From the NCBI GenBank assembly GCA_964057225.1, contig OZ059898.1:1054001-1118000 (forward strand): a DNA stretch of 64,000 nucleotides, read 5' to 3'. Position 1 is the stretch's first letter; the number at the start of each line of letters is the position of its first letter. The notes under the pieces were generated by a model. It saw only the letters and a program-made list of their open reading frames with translations, searched no databases and was not told the DNA's origin. Position numbers and translations under genes: made by a program. This DNA is from Auanema rhodensis. Taxonomy: Eukaryota; Nematoda; Chromadorea; Rhabditida; Rhabditidae. Positions 24,568-37,903 of the stretch are shown here, piece after piece.

Positions 24568-27500
24568 TGTGTTATCAGATTTGCGCTAGCTTAAAAATGC
24601 ACCGAGATATCAACTGATATAAGTTCACACTTATATCCTCGATTTTCACCCTGAAGAATTAATTTTTTCGTTGAATAACATTGTCCATCGTCTTTGCCTT
24701 GAAAAATGGAATCTAAAAACATCTACTTTTTGCTAAATTATTTTGAAATTTTTCGAAACAATTTTTGTCAAAATGTTTTTGGAAGCAATGTTGAGTGTAC
24801 ATGGATACTCAACATACACTAATGCATCATTTTTCAAACGATCATAACTAATTTTTGTATTAAGCGTTTCTCAATGTAATATAGTGCATTCGATGCGGAT
24901 TTTTAAGCTGCGTCGATCTGTGTTATCAGATTTGCGCTAGCTTAAAAATGCACCGAGATATCGACTGATATAAATTCACACTTATATCCTCGATTTTCAC
25001 CCTGAAGAATTAATTTTTTCGTTGAATAACATTGTCCATCGTCTTTGCCTTGAAAAATGGAATCTAAAAACATCTACTTTTTGCTAAATTATCTTGAAAT
25101 TTTTCGAAAAAATTTTTGTCAAAATGTTTTTGGAAGCAATGTTGAGTGTACATGGAAACTCAACATACACTAATGCATCATTTTTCAAACGATCATAACT
25201 AATTTTTGTATTAAGCGTTTCTCAATGTAATATAGTGCATTCGATGCGGATTTTTAAGCTGCGTCGATCTGTGTTATCAGATTTGCGCTAGCTTAAAAAT
25301 GCACCGAGATATCAACTGATATAAGTTCACACTTATATCCTCGATTTTCACCCTGAAGAATTAATTTTTTCGTTGAATAACATTGTCCATCGTTTTTGCC
25401 TTGAAAAATGGAATCTAAAAACATCTACTTTTTGCTAAATTATCTTGAAATTTTTCGAAAAAATTTTTGTCAAAATGTTTTTGGAAGCAATGTTGAGTGT
25501 ACATGGAAACTCAACATACACTAATGCATCATTTTTCAAACGATCATAACTAATTTTTGTATTAAGCGTTTCTCAATGTAATATAGTGCATTCGATGCGG
25601 ATTTTTAAGCAGCGTCGATCTGTGATATCAGATTTGCGCTAGCTTAAAAATGCACCGAGATATCAACTGATATAAGTTCACACTTATATCCTCGATTTTC
25701 ACCCTGAAGAATTAATTTTTTCGTTGAATAACATTGTCCATCGTCTTTGCCTTGAAAAATGGAATCTAAAAACATCTACTTTTTGCTAAATTATTTTGAA
25801 ATTTTTTGAAAAAATTTTTGTCAAAATGTTTTTGGAAGCAATGTTGAGTGTACATGGAAACTCAACATACACTAATGCATCATTTTTCAAACGATCATAA
25901 CTAATTTTTGTATTAAGCGTTTCTCAATGTAATATAGTGCATTCGATGCGGATTTTTAAGCTGCGTCGATCTGTGTTATCAGATTTGCGCTAGCTTAAAA
26001 ATGCACCGAGATATCAACTGATATAAGTTCACACTTATATCCTCGATTTTCACCCTGAAGAATTAATTTTTTCGTTGAATAACATTGTCCATCGTTTTTG
26101 CCTTGAAAAATGGAATCTAAAAACATCTACTTTTTGCTAAATTATCTTGAAATTTTTCGAAAAAATTTTTGTCAAAATGTTTTTGGAAGCAATGTTGAGT
26201 GTACATGGAAACTCAACATACACTAATGCATCATTTTTCAAACGATCATAACTAATTTTTGTATTAAGCGTTTCTCAATGTAATATAGTGCATTCGATGC
26301 GGATTTTTAAGCAGCGTCGATCTGTGATATCAGATTTGCGCTAGCTTAAAAATGCACCGAGATATCAACTGATATAAGTTCACACTTATATCCTCGATTT
26401 TCACCCTGAAGAATTAATTTTTTCGTTGAATAACATTGTCCATCGTCTTTGCCTTGAAAAAAGGAATCTAAAAACATCTACTTTTTGCTAAATTATTTTG
26501 AAATTTTTCGAAAAAATTTTTGTCAAAATGTTTTTGGAAGCAATGTTGAGTGTACATGGAAACTCAACATACACTAATGCATCATTTTTCAAACGATCAT
26601 AACTAATTTTTGTATTAAGCGTTTCTCAATGTAATATAGTGCATTCGATGCGGATTTTTAAGCTGCGTCGATCTGTGTTATCAGATTTGCGCTAGCTTAA
26701 AAATGCACCGAGATATCAACTGATATAAGTTCACACTTATATCCTCGATTTTCACCCTGAAGAATTAATTTTTTCGTTGAATAACATTGTCCATCGTCTT
26801 TGCCTTGAAAAAAGGAATCTAAAAACATCTACTTTTTGCTAAATTATTTTGAAATTATTCGAAAAAATTTTTGTCAAAATGTTTTTGGAAGCAATGTTGA
26901 GTGTACATGGAAACTCAACATACACTAATGCATCATTTTTCAAACGATCATAACTAATTTTTGTATTAAGCGTTTCTCAATGTAATATAGTGCATTCGAT
27001 GCGGATTTTTAAGCTGCGTCGATCTGTGTTATCAGATTTGCGCTAGCTTAAAAATGCACCGAGATATCGACTGATATAAATTCACACTTATATCCTCGAT
27101 TTTCACCCTGAAGAATTAATTTTTTCGTTGAATAACATTGTCCATCGTCTCTGCCTTGAAAAAAGGAATCTAAAAACATCTACTTTTTGCTAAATTATTT
27201 TGAAATTTTTCGAAAAAATTTTTGTCAAAATGTTTTTGGAAGCAATGTTGAGTGTACATGGAAACTCAACATACACTAATGCATCATTTTTCAAACGATC
27301 ATAACTAATTTTTGTATTAAGCGTTTCTCAATGTAGTATAGTGCATTTGATGCGGATTTTTAAGCTGCGTCGATCTGTGTTATCAGATTTGCGCTAGCTT
27401 AAAAATGCACCGAGATATCGACTGATATAAGTTCACACTTATATCCTCGATTTTCACCCTGAAGAATTAATTTTTTCGTTGAATAACATTGTCCATCGTC

Positions 27501-29481
27501 TTTGCCTTGAAAAATGGAATCTAAAAACATCTACTTTTTGCTAAATTATCTTGAAATTTTTCGAAAAAATTTTTGTCAAAATGTTTTTGGAAGCAATGTT
27601 GAGTGTACATGGAAACTCAACATACACTAATGCATCATTTTTCAAACGATCATAACTAATTTTTGTATTAAGCGTTTCTCAATGTAATATAGTGCATTCG
27701 ATGCGGATTTTTAAGCTGCGTCGATCTGTGTTATCAGATTTGCGCTAGCTTAAAAATGCACCGAGATATCGACTGATATAAATTCACACTTATATCCTCG
27801 ATTTTCACCCTGAAGAATTAATTTTTTCGTTGAATAACATTGTCCATCGTCTTTGCCTTGAAAAATGGAATCTAAAAACATCTACTTTTTGCTAAATTAT
27901 CTTGAAATTTTTCGAAAAAATTTTTGTCAAAATGTTTTTGGAAGCAATGTTGAGTGTACATGGAAACTCAACATACACTAATGCATCATTTTTCAAACGA
28001 TCATAACTAATTTTTGTATTAAGCGTTTCTCAATGTAATATAGTGCATTCGATGCGGATTTTTAAGCTGCGTCGATCTGTGTTATCAGATTTGCGCTAGC
28101 TTAAAAATGCACCGAGATATCGACTGATATAAATTCACACTTATATCCTCGATTTTCACCCTGAAGAATTAATTTTTTCGTTGAATAACATTGTCCATCG
28201 TCTTTGCCTTGAAAAATGGAATCTAAAAACATCTACTTTTTGCTAAATTATCTTGAAATTTTTCGAAAAAATTTTTGTCAAAATGTTTTTGGAAGCAATG
28301 TTGAGTGTACATGGAAACTCAACATACACTAATGCATCATTTTTCAAACGATCATAACTAATTTTTGTATTAAGCGTTTCTCAATGTAATATAGTGCATT
28401 CGATGCGGATTTTTAAGCTGCGTCGATCTGTGTTATCAGATTTGCGCTAGCTTAAAAATGCACCGAGATATCGACTGATATAAGTTCACACTTATATCCT
28501 CGATTTTCACCCTGAAGAATTAATTTTTTCGTTGAATAACATTGTCCATCGTCTTTGCCTTGAAAAATGGAATCTAAAAACATCTACTTTTTGCTAAATT
28601 ATTTTGAAATTTTTTGAAAAAATTTTTGTCAAAATGTTTTTGGAAGCAATGTTGAGTGTACATGGAAACTCAACATACACTAATGCATCATTTTTCAAAC
28701 GATCATAACTAATTTTTGTATTAAGCGTTTCTCAATGTAATATAGTGCATTCGATGCGGATTTTTAAGCTGCGTCGATCTGTGTTATCAGATTTGCGCTA
28801 GCTTAAAAATGCACCGAGATATCAACTGATATAAGTTCACACTTATATCCTCGATTTTCACCCTGAAGAATTAATTTTTTCGTTGAATAACATTGTCCAT
28901 CGTTTTTGCCTTGAAAAATGGAATCTAAAAACATCTACTTTTTGCTAAATTATCTTGAAATTTTTCGAAAAAATTTTTGTCAAAATGTTTTTGGAAGCAA
29001 TGTTGAGTGTACATGGAAACTCAACATACACTAATGCATCATTTTTCAAACGATCATAACTAATTTTTGTATTAAGCGTTTCTCAATGTAATATAGTGCA
29101 TTCGATGCGGATTTTTAAGCAGCGTCGATCTGTGATATCAGATTTGCGCTAGCTTAAAAATGCACCGAGATATCAACTGATATAAGTTCACACTTATATC
29201 CTCGATTTTCACCCTGAAGAATTAATTTTTTCGTTGAATAACATTGTCCATCGTCTTTGCCTTGAAAAATGGAATCTAAAAACATCTACTTTTTGCTAAA
29301 TTATTTTGAAATTTTTTGAAAAAATTTTTGTCAAAATGTTTTTGGAAGCAATGTTGAGTGTACATGGAAACTCAACATACACTAATGCATCATTTTTCAA
29401 ACGATCATAACTAATTTTTGTATTAAGCGTTTCTCAATGTAGTATAGTGCATTCGATGCGGATTTTTAAGCTGCGTCGATC
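24217..29481 (+). repeat. Fifteen-monomer segment, copy B (M70-M84), lag 19 monomers
   Basis: Second copy of 17,548-22,812. Visible differences at diagnostic sites are p312 in M74 against M55 and p116 in M75 against M56. Similarity stops at M85, which carries A116/T125/T187/G312 where M66 has A140/C187. The final two monomers of this copy (M83, M84) also open the thirteen-monomer duplication. Confidence 0.85.
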
Positions 29482-32400
29482 TGTGTTATCAGATTTGCGC
29501 TAGCTTAAAAATGCACCGAGATATCAACTGATATAAGTTCACACTTATATCCTCGATTTTCACCCTGAAGAATTAATTTTTTCGTTGAATAACATTATCC
29601 ATCGTTTTTGCCTTGAAAAATGGAATCTAAAAACATCTACTTTTTGCTAAATTATTTTGAAATTTTTTGAAAAAATTTTTGTCAAAATGTTTTTGGAAGC
29701 AATGTTGAGTGTACATGGAAACTCAACATACACTAATGCATCATTTTTCAAACGATCATAACTAATTTTTGTATTAAGCGTTTCTCAATGTAGTATAGTG
29801 CATTCGATGCGGATTTTTAAGCTGCGTCGATCTGTGTTATCAGATTTGCGCTAGCTTAAAAATGCACCGAGATATCAACTGATATAAGTTCACACTTATA
29901 TCCTCGATTTTCACCCTGAAGAATTAATTTTTTCGTTGAATAACATTATCCATCGTTTTTGCCTTGAAAAATGGAATCTAAAAACATCTACTTTTTGCTA
30001 AATTATCTTGAAATTTTTCGAAAAAATTTTTGTCAAAATGTTTTTGGAAGCAATGTTGAGTGTACATGGAAACTCAACATACACTAATGCATCATTTTTC
30101 AAACGATCATAACTAATTTTTGTATTAAGCGTTTCTCAATGTAATATAGTGCATTCGATGCGGATTTTTAAGCAGCGTCGATCTGTGATATCAGATTTGC
30201 GCTAGCTTAAAAATGCACCGAGATATCAACTGATATAAGTTCACACTTATATCCTCGATTTTCACCCTGAAGAATTAATTTTTTCGTTGAATAACATTGT
30301 CCATCGTCTTTGCCTTGAAAAAAGGAATCTAAAAACATCTACTTTTTGCTAAATTATTTTGAAATTTTTCGAAAAAATTTTTGTCAAAATGTTTTTGGAA
30401 GCAATGTTGAGTGTACATGGAAACTCAACATACACTAATGCATCATTTTTCAAACGATCATAACTAATTTTTGTATTAAGCGTTTCTCAATGTAATATAG
30501 TGCATTCGATGCGGATTTTTAAGCTGCGTCGATCTGTGTTATCAGATTTGCGCTAGCTTAAAAATGCACCGAGATATCAACTGATATAAGTTCACACTTA
30601 TATCCTCGATTTTCACCCTGAAGAATTAATTTTTTCGTTGAATAACATTGTCCATCGTCTTTGCCTTGAAAAATGGAATCTAAAAACATCTACTTTTTGC
30701 TAAATTATCTTGAAATTTTTCGAAAAAATTTTTGTCAAAATGTTTTTGGAAGCAATGTTGAGTGTACATGGAAACTCAACATACACTAATGCATCATTTT
30801 TCAAACGATCATAACTAATTTTTGTATTAAGCGTTTCTCAATGTAATATAGTGCATTCGATGCGGATTTTTAAGCTGCGTCGATCTGTGTTATCAGATTT
30901 GCGCTAGCTTAAAAATGCACCGAGATATCAACTGATATAAGTTCACACTTATATCCTCGATTTTCACCCTGAAGAATCAATTTTTTCGTTGAATAACATT
31001 GTCCATCGTCTTTGCCTTGAAAAAAGGAATCTAAAAACATCTACTTTTTGCTAAATTATTTTGAAATTTTTCGAAAACATTTTTGTCAAAATGTTTTTGG
31101 AAGCAATGTTGAGTGTACATGGAAACTCAACATACACTAATGCATCATTTTTCAAACGATCATAACTAATTTTTGTATTAAGCGTTTCTCAATGTAGTAT
31201 AGTGCATTTGATGCGGATTTTTAAGCTGCGTCGATCTGTGTTATCAGATTTGCGCTAGCTTTAAAATGCACCGAGATATCAACTGATATAAGTTCACACT
31301 TATATCCTCGATTTTCACCCTGAAGAATTAATTTTTTCGTTGAATAACATTGTCCATCGTCTTTGCCTTGAAAAAAGGAATCTAAAAACATCTACTTTTT
31401 GCTAAATTATTTTGAAATTATTCGAAAAAATTTTTGTCAAAATGTTTTTGGAAGCAATGTTGAGTGTACATGGAAACTCAACATACACTAATGCATCATT
31501 TTTCAAACGATCATAACTAATTTTTGTATTAAGCGTTTCTCAATGTAATATAGTGCATTTGATGCGGATTTTTACGCTGCGTCGATCTGTGTTATCAGAT
31601 TTGCGCTAGCTTAAAAATGCACCGAGATATCAACTGATATAAGTTCACACTTATATCCTCGATTTTCACCCTGAAGAATTAATTTTTTCGTTGAATAACA
31701 TTGTCCATCGTCTTTGTCTTGAAAAATGGAATCTAAAAACATCTACTTTTTGCTAAATTATTTTGAAATTTTTCGAAACAATTTTTGTCAAAATGTTTTT
31801 GGAAGCAATGTTGAGTGTACATGGAAACTCAACATACACTAATGCATCATTTTTCAAACGATCATAACTAATTTTTGTATTAAGCGTTTCTCAATGTAAT
31901 ATAGTGCATTCGATGCGGATTTTTAAGCTGCGTCGATCTGTGTTATCAGATTTGCGCTAGCTTAAAAATGCACCGAGATATCGACTGATATAAATTCACA
32001 CTTATATCCTCGATTTTCACCCTGAAGAATTAATTTTTTCGTTGAATAACATTGTCCATCGTCTCTGCCTTGAAAAAAGGAATCTAAAAACATCTACTTT
32101 TTGCTAAATTATTTTGAAATTTTTCGAAAAAATTTTTGTCAAAATGTTTTTGGAAGCAATGTTGAGTGTACATGGAAACTCAACATACACTAATGCATCA
32201 TTTTTCAAACGATCATAACTAATTTTTGTATTAAGCGTTTCTCAATGTAGTATAGTGCATTTGATGCGGATTTTTAAGCTGCGTCGATCTGTGTTATCAG
32301 ATTTGCGCTAGCTTAAAAATGCACCGAGATATCGACTGATATAAGTTCACACTTATATCCTCGATTTTCACCCTGAAGAATTAATTTTTTCGTTGAATAA

Positions 32401-33341
32401 CATTGTCCATCGTCTTTGCCTTGAAAAATGGAATCTAAAAACATCTACTTTTTGCTAAATTATCTTGAAATTTTTCGAAAAAATTTTTGTCAAAATGTTT
32501 TTGGAAGCAATGTTGAGTGTACATGGAAACTCAACATACACTAATGCATCATTTTTCAAACGATCATAACTAATTTTTGTATTAAGCGTTTCTCAATGTA
32601 ATATAGTGCATTCGATGCGGATTTTTAAGCTGCGTCGATCTGTGTTATCAGATTTGCGCTAGCTTAAAAATGCACCGAGATATCGACTGATATAAGTTCA
32701 CACTTATATCCTCGATTTTCACCCTGAAGAATTAATTTTTTCGTTGAATAACATTGTCCATCGTCTTTGCCTTGAAAATGGAATCTAAAAACATCTACTT
32801 TTTGCTAAATTATTTTGAAATTTTTTGAAAAAATTTTTGTCAAAATGTTTTTGGAAGCAATGTTGAGTGTACATGGAAACTCAACATACACTAATGCATC
32901 ATTTTTCAAACGATCATAACTAATTTTTGTATTAAGCGTTTCTCAATGTAATATAGTGCATTCGATGCGGATTTTTAAGCTGCGTCGATCTGTGTTATCA
33001 GATTTGCGCTAGCTTAAAAATGCACCGAGATATCGACTGATATAAGTTCACACTTATATCCTCGATTTTCACCCTGAAGAATTAATTTTTTCGTTGAATA
33101 ACATTGTCCATCGTCTTTGCCTTGAAAAATGGAATCTAAAAACATCTACTTTTTGCTAAATTATTTCGAAATTTTTTGAAAAAATTTTTGTCAAAATGTT
33201 TTTGGAAGCAATGTTGAGTGTACATGGAAACTCAACATACACTAATGCATCATTTTTCAAACGATCATAACTAATTTTTGTATTAAGCGTTTCTCAATGT
33301 AATATAGTGCATTCGATGCGGATTTTTAAGCTGCGTCGATC
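28780..33341 (+). repeat. Thirteen-monomer block, copy A (M83-M95), 4,562 bp
   Basis: Order: M83 T125/A342; M84 A5/T187/G312; M85 A116/T125/T187/G312; M86 A116/T125/C175/A342; M87 A5/A140; M88 C175; M89 A140/C193/G312/T324; M90 T26/A140/A184/T324; M91 T130/C192; M92 C127/A140/G312/T324; M93 G45/G56/C175; M94 350-bp deletion with T187; M95 C177/T187. The block repeats immediately downstream with the same one-base deficit (13x351-1). Confidence 0.87.
32641..32990 (+). repeat. 350-bp monomer M94 (A-run deletion)
   Basis: One A missing from p135-139 on a G45/G56/T187 background, followed by a C177/T187 monomer, the same neighbour as after M31 and M37. Confidence 0.9.
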
Positions 33342-36300
33342 TGTGTTATCAGATTTGCGCTAGCTTAAAAATGCACCGAGATATCAACTGATATAAGTTC
33401 ACACTTATATCCTCGATTTTCACCCTGAAGAATTAATTTTTTCGTTGAATAACATTGTCCATCGTTTTTGCCTTGAAAAATGGAATCTAAAAACATCTAC
33501 TTTTTGCTAAATTATCTTGAAATTTTTCGAAAAAATTTTTGTCAAAATGTTTTTGGAAGCAATGTTGAGTGTACATGGAAACTCAACATACACTAATGCA
33601 TCATTTTTCAAACGATCATAACTAATTTTTGTATTAAGCGTTTCTCAATGTAATATAGTGCATTCGATGCGGATTTTTAAGCAGCGTCGATCTGTGATAT
33701 CAGATTTGCGCTAGCTTAAAAATGCACCGAGATATCAACTGATATAAGTTCACACTTATATCCTCGATTTTCACCCTGAAGAATTAATTTTTTCGTTGAA
33801 TAACATTGTCCATCGTCTTTGCCTTGAAAAATGGAATCTAAAAACATCTACTTTTTGCTAAATTATTTTGAAATTTTTTGAAAAAATTTTTGTCAAAATG
33901 TTTTTGGAAGCAATGTTGAGTGTACATGGAAACTCAACATACACTAATGCATCATTTTTCAAACGATCATAACTAATTTTTGTATTAAGCGTTTCTCAAT
34001 GTAGTATAGTGCATTCGATGCGGATTTTTAAGCTGCGTCGATCTGTGTTATCAGATTTGCGCTAGCTTAAAAATGCACCGAGATATCAACTGATATAAGT
34101 TCACACTTATATCCTCGATTTTCACCCTGAAGAATTAATTTTTTCGTTGAATAACATTATCCATCGTTTTTGCCTTGAAAAATGGAATCTAAAAACATCT
34201 ACTTTTTGCTAAATTATTTTGAAATTTTTTGAAAAAATTTTTGTCAAAATGTTTTTGGAAGCAATGTTGAGTGTACATGGAAACTCAACATACACTAATG
34301 CATCATTTTTCAAACGATCATAACTAATTTTTGTATTAAGCGTTTCTCAATGTAGTATAGTGCATTCGATGCGGATTTTTAAGCTGCGTCGATCTGTGTT
34401 ATCAGATTTGCGCTAGCTTAAAAATGCACCGAGATATCAACTGATATAAGTTCACACTTATATCCTCGATTTTCACCCTGAAGAATTAATTTTTTCGTTG
34501 AATAACATTATCCATCGTTTTTGCCTTGAAAAATGGAATCTAAAAACATCTACTTTTTGCTAAATTATCTTGAAATTTTTCGAAAAAATTTTTGTCAAAA
34601 TGTTTTTGGAAGCAATGTTGAGTGTACATGGAAACTCAACATACACTAATGCATCATTTTTCAAACGATCATAACTAATTTTTGTATTAAGCGTTTCTCA
34701 ATGTAATATAGTGCATTCGATGCGGATTTTTAAGCAGCGTCGATCTGTGATATCAGATTTGCGCTAGCTTAAAAATGCACCGAGATATCAACTGATATAA
34801 GTTCACACTTATATCCTCGATTTTCACCCTGAAGAATTAATTTTTTCGTTGAATAACATTGTCCATCGTCTTTGCCTTGAAAAAAGGAATCTAAAAACAT
34901 CTACTTTTTGCTAAATTATTTTGAAATTTTTCGAAAAAATTTTTGTCAAAATGTTTTTGGAAGCAATGTTGAGTGTACATGGAAACTCAACATACACTAA
35001 TGCATCATTTTTCAAACGATCATAACTAATTTTTGTATTAAGCGTTTCTCAATGTAATATAGTGCATTCGATGCGGATTTTTAAGCTGCGTCGATCTGTG
35101 TTATCAGATTTGCGCTAGCTTAAAAATGCACCGAGATATCAACTGATATAAGTTCACACTTATATCCTCGATTTTCACCCTGAAGAATTAATTTTTTCGT
35201 TGAATAACATTGTCCATCGTCTTTGCCTTGAAAAATGGAATCTAAAAACATCTACTTTTTGCTAAATTATCTTGAAATTTTTCGAAAAAATTTTTGTCAA
35301 AATGTTTTTGGAAGCAATGTTGAGTGTACATGGAAACTCAACATACACTAATGCATCATTTTTCAAACGATCATAACTAATTTTTGTATTAAGCGTTTCT
35401 CAATGTAATATAGTGCATTCGATGCGGATTTTTAAGCTGCGTCGATCTGTGTTATCAGATTTGCGCTAGCTTAAAAATGCACCGAGATATCAACTGATAT
35501 AAGTTCACACTTATATCCTCGATTTTCACCCTGAAGAATTAATTTTTTCGTTGAATAACATTGTCCATCGTCTTTGCCTTGAAAAAAGGAATCTAAAAAC
35601 ATCTACTTTTTGCTAAATTATTTTGAAATTTTTCGAAAACATTTTTGTCAAAATGTTTTTGGAAGCAATGTTGAGTGTACATGGAAACTCAACATACACT
35701 AATGCATCATTTTTCAAACGATCATAACTAATTTTTGTATTAAGCGTTTCTCAATGTAATATAGTGCATTCGATGCGGATTTTTAAGCTGCGTCGATCTG
35801 TGTTATCAGATTTGCGCTAGCTTAAAAATGCACCGAGATATCGACTGATATAAATTCACACTTATATCCTCGATTTTCACCCTGAAGAATTAATTTTTTC
35901 GTTGAATAACATTGTCCATCGTCTTTGCCTTGAAAAATGGATTCTAAAAACATCTACTTTTTGCTAAATTATCTTGAAATTTTTCGAAAAAATTTTTGTC
36001 AAAATGTTTTTGGAAGCAATGTTGAGTGTACATGGAAACTCAACATACACTAATGCATCATTTTTCAAACGATCATAACTAATTTTTGTATTAAGCGTTT
36101 CTCAATGTAATATAGTGCATTTGATGCGGATTTTTAAGCTGCGTCGATCTGTGTTATCAGATTTGCGCTAGCTTAAAAATGCACCGAGATATCAACTGAT
36201 ATAAGTTCACACTTATATCCTCGATTTTCACCCTGAAGAATTAATTTTTTCGTTGAATAACATTGTCCATCGTCTTTGTCTTGAAAAATGGAATCTAAAA

Positions 36301-37903
36301 ACATCTACTTTTTGCTAAATTATTTTGAAATTTTTCGAAACAATTTTTGTCAAAATGTTTTTGGAAGCAATGTTGAGTGTACATGGAAACTCAACATACA
36401 CTAATGCATCATTTTTCAAACGATCATAACTAATTTTTGTATTAAGCGTTTCTCAATGTAATATAGTGCATTCGATGCGGATTTTTAAGCTGCGTCGATC
36501 TGTGTTATCAGATTTGCGCTAGCTTAAAAATGCACCGAGATATCGACTGATATAAATTCACACTTATATCCTCGATTTTCACCCTGAAGAATTAATTTTT
36601 TCGTTGAATAACATTGTCCATCGTCTCTGCCTTGAAAAAAGGAATCTAAAAACATCTACTTTTTGCTAAATTATTTTGAAATTTTTCGAAAAAATTTTTG
36701 TCAAAATGTTTTTGGAAGCAATGTTGAGTGTACATGGAAACTCAACATACACTAATGCATCATTTTTCAAACGATCATAACTAATTTTTGTATTAAGCGT
36801 TTCTCAATGTAGTATAGTGCATTTGATGCGGATTTTTAAGCTGCGTCGATCTGTGTTATCAGATTTGCGCTAGCTTAAAAATGCACCGAGATATCGACTG
36901 ATATAAGTTCACACTTATATCCTCGATTTTCACCCTGAAGAATTAATTTTTTCGTTGAATAACATTGTCCATCGTCTTTGCCTTGAAAAATGGAATCTAA
37001 AAACATCTACTTTTTGCTAAATTATCTCGAAATTTTTCGAAAAAATTTTTGTCAAAATGTTTTTGGAAGCAATGTTGAGTGTACATGGAAACTCAACATA
37101 CACTAATGCATCATTTTTCAAACGATCATAACTAATTTTTGTATTAAGCGTTTCTCAATGTAATATAGTGCATTCGATGCGGATTTTTAAGCTGCGTCGA
37201 TCTGTGTTATCAGATTTGCGCTAGCTTAAAAATGCACCGAGATATCGACTGATATAAGTTCACACTTATATCCTCGATTTTCACCCTGAAGAATTAATTT
37301 TTTCGTTGAATAACATTGTCCATCGTCTTTGCCTTGAAAATGGAATCTAAAAACATCTACTTTTTGCTAAATTATTTTGAAATTTTTTGAAAAAATTTTT
37401 GTCAAAATGTTTTTGGAAGCAATGTTGAGTGTACATGGAAACTCAACATACACTAATGCATCATTTTTCAAACGATCATAACTAATTTTTGTATTAAGCG
37501 TTTCTCAATGTAATATAGTGCATTCGATGCGGATTTTTAAGCTGCGTCGATCTGTGTTATCAGATTTGCGCTAGCTTAAAAATGCACCGAGATATCGACT
37601 GATATAAGTTCACACTTATATCCTCGATTTTCACCCTGAAGAATTAATTTTTTCGTTGAATAACATTGTCCATCGTCTTTGCCTTGAAAAATGGAATCTA
37701 AAAACATCTACTTTTTGCTAAATTATTTCGAAATTTTTTGAAAAAATTTTTGTCAAAATGTTTTTGGAAGCAATGTTGAGTGTACATGGAAACTCAACAT
37801 ACACTAATGCATCATTTTTCAAACGATCATAACTAATTTTTGTATTAAGCGTTTCTCAATGTAATATAGTGCATTCGATGCGGATTTTTAAGCTGCGTCG
37901 ATC
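33342..37903 (+). repeat. Thirteen-monomer block, copy B (M96-M108), 4,562 bp
   Basis: Tandem copy of 28,780-33,341. Most monomers match at all diagnostic sites, including the unusual M85/M98 combination (A116/T125 with T187/G312). Exceptions are M102 against M89 (p312 and p324, and a private T93C in M89), M103 against M90 (different types), M106 against M93 (p177) and M95/M108 as block ends. M103 (G45/A56/T144/C175/T324) resembles M28 and M34, as if copy B kept a monomer that copy A lost. Confidence 0.87.
37203..37552 (+). repeat. 350-bp monomer M107 (A-run deletion)
   Basis: Same deletion and background as M94, at the matching place in the second thirteen-monomer block. Confidence 0.9.
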
